The notes under the pieces: generated by a model
Told to the model about the DNA's origin: nothing
The model's input: the letters and a program-made list of their open reading frames with translations, nothing else
The model's database searches: none
Source: Myxococcales bacterium
GTDB lineage: Bacteria > Myxococcota_A > Polyangia > Polyangiales > Polyangiaceae
Reading direction: 5' to 3'
Length of the DNA stretch: 64,000 bases
Assembly (NCBI GenBank): GCA_016703425.1
Contig: JADJCA010000016.1
Location: 186,001 to 250,000 of the forward strand
Shown here: positions 60,415 to 64,000 of the stretch, piece after piece
How the letters are laid out: each line of letters starts with the position of its first letter
How positions within the stretch are numbered: position 1 is the stretch's first letter
Made by a program: the position numbers and the translations under genes

Positions 60415-61533
60415 CTATTGGCGAAGGGTCTTTCGGAACTCGTCGTCGACGGAGCCGCTCTTGCTCGTCGGCGGCGTGACGGGCGGGCTGGCGAGCGGAG
60501 CGGCCGCCCCCGTTCGCGGCTCCACGCGGTGGGACGCCGCCGCGCTTGCGGCCGCCGATGCGCGCGGTGACGCCGACGTCGCGACGCGCGGAGGCGTCTT
60601 CGCCTCTGGCGCCGTGCTCACCGAGGGCACGGGCATCGCCTGCGGCGCTGGCGGCGGCGGAATCTCGACGCCAACCGTCGCCGTCATGACCGTCGGCGCG
60701 ACGGGCGACGTGCTCGGCGGTGAGAGCACGAGCGGCGCCGACAGCGTCGACGTGGTCGGTGCGATCGCGCTGCGCGCCGGCATCTCGTCGCCCGGCGTGC
60801 GCGTCACCGACCGAATGAAACCAAGGAGCGCGATGGCCGCGGCCATGCCCACGATCGCCGCGATGATGGTGCCAGCTCGACCGCGGCGCGCCTCTTGCGT
60901 CGTCTCTGTGAGGATCGTGTCGCTCGCCCGCTGCGCGGCGACCGACGTCACGTCGGAGCGAAGGAGCACCGACGGCAAGTCTTCTGGCGTCGCCGTCTTC
61001 GGCGCCGGTGAACGAGGCGGCGCCGACTTTCGAACCGGCGGATCCTCTCCGGCCGCCGCGATCAACGCCTCGTCGCGCGCCGCGTCGTCTCGCGCGCGGG
61101 CAGAAGCGTCGAGCTCGGCGAGGCGATCCGCATCGCGACGCTTGAGCGCGCCCTTCTTCGGAAGGTGACCGTCGCCGGCGAGGCCATCGAGCAGCTCGTC
61201 GATGGACTCGGCGCGCGGCGGCGGGGCCGAGCTCACGCGCGGAATGAGCGCGTCGGCATCGTGCGCGGCCACGGCGGCCCGCACCTTTGCCGAGAGGCGG
61301 TCTTCCTCTGGCGACACCGGCGGCGAAACCGGCGGCGCCTCGGCCGCTGGCACCGCCAGCTCCACGACCGGAGCGGCCGGCCCCGATGGCGGCTGCGCCT
61401 CGGTGGACGCCAGGCCCGGGTTCGACGGTGCGGAATGCAGCGGCGCGGGATTCGACGGCGGCGGGAACAAGGGATCGGTCTTCTCGCGCTTTTGCGGGAG
61501 GGCGATCTCGTCGGTGTCGTGATCCGGATCCAT
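60415..61533 (-). CDS. Single-pass Pro/Ala-rich membrane protein, 372 aa
   Basis: A long disordered N-terminal half rich in Pro, Ala, Ser and Asp (DPLFPPPSNPAPLHSAPSNP and onward) precedes one helix (GTIIAAIVGMAAAIALLGFI, about 223-242). A second Pro/Ser/Thr-rich half ends SVDDEFRKTLRQ. No domain is recognised. It is 33 bp from the TPR-PEGA gene, and the kinase B gene is the next upstream, so it may be a kinase substrate or partner. The composition is low complexity but the coding frame is unambiguous. Confidence 0.7.
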   Translation of the reverse strand: MDPDHDTDEIALPQKREKTDPLFPPPSNPAPLHSAPSNPGLASTEAQPPSGPAAPVVELAVPAAEAPPVSPPVSPEEDRLSAKVRAAVAAHDADALIPRVSSAPPPRAESIDELLDGLAGDGHLPKKGALKRRDADRLAELDASARARDDAARDEALIAAAGEDPPVRKSAPPRSPAPKTATPEDLPSVLLRSDVTSVAAQRASDTILTETTQEARRGRAGTIIAAIVGMAAAIALLGFIRSVTRTPGDEMPARSAIAPTTSTLSAPLVLSPPSTSPVAPTVMTATVGVEIPPPPAPQAMPVPSVSTAPEAKTPPRVATSASPRASAAASAAASHRVEPRTGAAAPLASPPVTPPTSKSGSVDDEFRKTLRQ

Positions 61534-61694
61534 CGCTGAAGAAGGCGGCGCCTGACGCGGCGGTCCGCAGCCACGTTCCTACCGCACTTTTGGCCTCGAT
61601 GCCCCTTTCCGGCGCCATTTCCACAAGCCGAGTTCCGCGAGCCTGAGTCCGCCGCCCATGATGAACCACTTCATGAAGCACCCGAGTCCCGAGG

Positions 61695-62969
61695 CTACTT
61701 GAGCATGACGATGACGAGCGCCACGAGCAGGACCGCGAGTCCGACGCCAATTCCGACGAGCGTGTCGCGACGCTGCGTCCCGGCGAGCTGCGCGCCAACC
61801 GACGGCCCTGCTCCCGACGGGCCAGGCAGGGGCGGCATCTTCGAGGACATCGGCACGTCGGCGGTCACCAAGATCGCCTCACCGGGTTCGACGTCGAGCA
61901 CCAGATCGTAGGCCGACCGGTCCTTGATCTGCGAGGAGCGCGCGGTAGATGGCCCGACCTCGTCGTCTTCGCTCTCGACCTCGCCCGCTCGCGGCGTGGG
62001 CGGCGGACGCCAATCGGCAGCGACCAGCGCCGCGGGAATGCCCGAGATCGACGTGAGCTCCGGCACCGGCGCCGGAGGCTCGCTGGAGAGGAGGCTCCGC
62101 TGCGGAATGCGCGAGATGCGCCCGCTCAAGACGCGGAGCGTCTCGGCGAAGGAGAACGCGTCGCTGGGCCGGAGCGCGGGATTGCGTTCGAGGGCGCAGA
62201 TGATCAGATCTTCGAGCACCAGCGGCACGTCGACGGTGAGCGGCCTCGGGCCGCGTGTGAGGCGAGCACGCGCGACGTCGGCCAAGTCCCCCGCGTCGTC
62301 GAAGGGGCCGTGCCCGCAGAGCATCTCGTAGAGCACGAGGCCCATCGAGTAGAGATCGCTCGCGACGGTGGCGGTGCCGCCTTCGAGGAGCTCCGGCGCG
62401 GCGTATCGCGGCGAGAGCCCGGGCGGCGGCCCAACGCCTGGGAAGTCGCGCAGGAACGAGACGACGCCGAAATCGAGGAGCTTCGCCGTCACGGGAGCCT
62501 CGGGCGTCAAGCGCTGGAGGAAGATGTTCTCCGGCTTCACGTCGCGATGAATCACGCCGCGGTCGTGCGCGTGGTCGAGGGCGTCCAAGATCTGGGTGCC
62601 GACGTCGAGCGTGTGAGCCACGTCGATCGGCCCCTTCGCTTCAAGCGACTCCCTGAGGGATCGCCCCTTCAGGAGCTCCATCACGAAATACGGCAAGTGA
62701 CGCTCGTCTTCGGTCACGCCGGCGGTGAAGACTTGAACGATGTTCGGGTGCGCGAGCCGCGCGAGCGTCTGCGCTTCGATCTGCACGCGTCGACGAAATT
62801 CGGCGATGTCGCTCGTCACGGCGTCGAGGGTCTTCAGGCAATAGCGCTTGGCGACCGACGTGTCCTCGACCTCGTAGACGGAGCCGTGCCCTGCCGTGCC
62901 GAGCTTCTGGACGACGCGGTAAACGGTGCCGGGGACGAGCTCCCCTTCCGCGTAGAGCGAGATGGTCAA
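61695..62969 (-). CDS. Ser/Thr kinase with C-terminal membrane anchor (kinase B)
   Basis: Kinase motifs: KLGTAGHGSVYEVEDTS (altered glycine loop), YCLKTLDAVT, DRGVIHRDVKPENIFLQR, AKLLDFGVVSFL, and LSPRYAAPELLEGGTAT with LVLYEMLCGHGPFDD. The N-terminal YRVV and YEVEDT strongly resemble kinase A. After a Pro/Glu linker a single helix (DTLVGIGVGLAVLLVALVIVMLK) ends the protein. The TTG at 62969 is preferred because GGAGAG precedes it by five bases and the product then begins TISLYAEGELVPGTVYRV like kinase A; an in-frame ATG at 63116 is possible. It is the first gene of a set with the Pro/Ala-rich and TPR-PEGA proteins. Confidence 0.9.
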   Translation of the reverse strand: MTISLYAEGELVPGTVYRVVQKLGTAGHGSVYEVEDTSVAKRYCLKTLDAVTSDIAEFRRRVQIEAQTLARLAHPNIVQVFTAGVTEDERHLPYFVMELLKGRSLRESLEAKGPIDVAHTLDVGTQILDALDHAHDRGVIHRDVKPENIFLQRLTPEAPVTAKLLDFGVVSFLRDFPGVGPPPGLSPRYAAPELLEGGTATVASDLYSMGLVLYEMLCGHGPFDDAGDLADVARARLTRGPRPLTVDVPLVLEDLIICALERNPALRPSDAFSFAETLRVLSGRISRIPQRSLLSSEPPAPVPELTSISGIPAALVAADWRPPPTPRAGEVESEDDEVGPSTARSSQIKDRSAYDLVLDVEPGEAILVTADVPMSSKMPPLPGPSGAGPSVGAQLAGTQRRDTLVGIGVGLAVLLVALVIVMLK

Positions 62970-63173
62970 GGACTCTCCGTGAGCGTCCGCCGATGGTACC
63001 ACCGAGGTCGGGAGCGCTTGGGGGAGACTTGGGGCGTGCGGGCGGAGAGCGGGCCGGGGTGGCCGCCGTCCGCTGGACGTCCAAAGGCGTCCGCGGACAG
63101 GTCCGCCGTCCGACATTCGCGGGCCGCGGAGGTGATTGCTACCCGGCACGGCTCGTGCGACGGCACGCTCGTC

Positions 63174-64000
63174 ATGGGCAACGACGACCCGAACCTCGCC
63201 GAGTTGCTCGAAGACATCCTCGAGTCGTCCACCACGCTGAGTCGTGCGCGGGGCCTCGCGTACTACCGGGAGGGCCGGGTCCGCATCGTAGGGCGGACGG
63301 AGCTCGCGATCGCCGCGCTCGTTCGTGGGACCGAACTGTACGCCGTGGAGGCCGACGCCGCCGACGCCGAGGCGCATTGCACGTGCGCGGCCTACGAGCG
63401 GGCCTACGAATGCAAGCACCTGGCAGCGACCGCCTACGCGGCTCTTGACGACGATCCGCGCTCCCGCGCCGCTGCCGCCGACGCCTGCGCTGCGCTTGAA
63501 GCGCGTTTTGGTACGACGCGTTGGGGTGGTCCCGGAACGGCTGCCGTCGCGCCCCCCGCCGAGCCTTGGTTCGTCACGGCGTTCCGTCACGAGAAGGCGA
63601 AGACGGTCCATGCGCGCCTGTCGCTCTTCACGGGCGAGGAGATGTATCCGGCCGCCTCCGTCGGCACCACGCTCGAGCTCTGGTGGTTGGACGTGAGGAT
63701 GCACCAGTCCTTCGCCCAAGCCGCTATCGAGCGGGCGTTCGACGGGGCGCGACCGCGCATCGAGGCGAGCCTCCAAGCGCTGCGTGACTACGAGCCGCCG
63801 GGCCCCGGGACCCTCCCCCCGAGAGTGGACGCGCTGCAGCGTCACCTCGCTGCACTCTACACGCTTTTGCGCAACATCCTCAGAGGCTCGAGCCTAGGCA
63901 TGCCGCTGCCGTTGGCCAAGGACGACGACGCGCACGGCTACGAATGGCGGTTCGCCGTCGACCCCCGCTTCGGCAGGCTCAACGTGGCCTTCCGCGAGGC
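63174..64000 (+). CDS. SWIM zinc-finger protein, 5' part (runs off window)
   Basis: The open frame from the ATG at 63174 (MGNDDPNLAELLEDILESST) shows a SWIM zinc finger, HCTCAAYERAYECKHLAATA, fitting CxC-x7-CxH (about residues 72-86). The remainder is helical with ELWWLDVRMHQSFAQAAIER and LAALYTLLRNILRG, without recognised domain up to the edge. SWIM domains occur next to SNF2 helicases and in RNA or DNA-interacting proteins. It is divergent from kinase B over about 200 bp. The end is not seen. Confidence 0.8.
   Translation, partial: MGNDDPNLAELLEDILESSTTLSRARGLAYYREGRVRIVGRTELAIAALVRGTELYAVEADAADAEAHCTCAAYERAYECKHLAATAYAALDDDPRSRAAAADACAALEARFGTTRWGGPGTAAVAPPAEPWFVTAFRHEKAKTVHARLSLFTGEEMYPAASVGTTLELWWLDVRMHQSFAQAAIERAFDGARPRIEASLQALRDYEPPGPGTLPPRVDALQRHLAALYTLLRNILRGSSLGMPLPLAKDDDAHGYEWRFAVDPRFGRLNVAFRE

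Noticed and set aside
63117..63845. Extension of kinase B to an upstream start at 63845
   Set aside because: Would run antisense through the SWIM gene, and the extra residues are low complexity; the TTG with GGAGAG at 62969 is better.

Overview
The window is very GC-rich, densely packed bacterial chromosome with third-position G/C bias, so that long spurious reading frames oppose nearly every real gene. The mix of features points to a member of the Myxococcota, probably class Polyangia: several eukaryote-like Ser/Thr kinases, a GAF-containing sigma-54-type activator, many lipoproteins of unknown function, a DUF4388(PATAN)-DnaJ fusion, PEGA/TPR proteins and glycine-rich lipoproteins that resemble PE_PGRS sequences. 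This placement is inference from gene content; no rRNA or marker tree is available. I saw no tRNA, rRNA, CRISPR array, transposase or phage gene.

Layout. 1-5.3 kb (mostly minus): SpoVR (cut by the window edge), its usual DUF444/YeaH partner with two frameshifts, a subtilase with a polytopic membrane C-terminus, mtnA and a small conserved-looking protein. 5.4-12.8 kb: a hybrid histidine kinase, a TPR lipoprotein, a hydroxyacyl-CoA dehydrogenase/enoyl-CoA hydratase pair with a small membrane protein, two coupled lipoproteins and holB. 12.8-16.4 kb: an overlapping minus-strand operon (lipin-like lipoprotein, Rsm22-like methyltransferase, thiE, a hypothetical). 16.5-29 kb: housekeeping and stress genes (a LolA/B-like lipoprotein, GDPD, DHH phosphoesterase, VOC, hutU, arfB, Uma2, hemerythrin, a nucleotidyltransferase pair, skp/ompH, hflX, efp). 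28.7-34.2 kb: ExbB/ExbD-like membrane proteins, a Ser/Thr kinase overlapping a GAF-AAA+-Fis regulator, and a PAP2 phosphatase. 34.2-42.1 kb: an arrestin-like protein, a large lipoprotein coupled to a pentaheme cytochrome, the PATAN-DnaJ protein and an FG-GAP-like lipoprotein.

42.1-44.75 kb is the most novel-looking locus. Four translationally coupled genes encode a polytopic membrane protein, a 92-residue peptide with a GHGANCSS motif, a radical SAM protein with a cysteine-rich SPASM-like C-terminus, and a second small membrane protein. This is the architecture of a RiPP or peptide-modification cassette. 44.8-49.2 kb carries Uma2, murB and a frameshifted hrpB.

49.3-63 kb is an accessory surface region. 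Two related Ser/Thr kinases, both apparently starting at TTG after a GGAGAG Shine-Dalgarno, flank four paralogous glycine-rich lipoproteins, a cysteine-rich lipoprotein, a TPR-PEGA protein and a single-pass Pro/Ala-rich protein. Two of the four lipoproteins are recent duplicates and both are frameshifted as sequenced. A 20-bp perfect AT-rich palindrome and G-quadruplex-prone DNA lie in the only gene-free stretch here. A SWIM zinc-finger gene runs off the right edge.

At least six frame disruptions in otherwise well-conserved genes suggest either residual indel errors in the assembly or genuine decay; this affects how those genes should be read.
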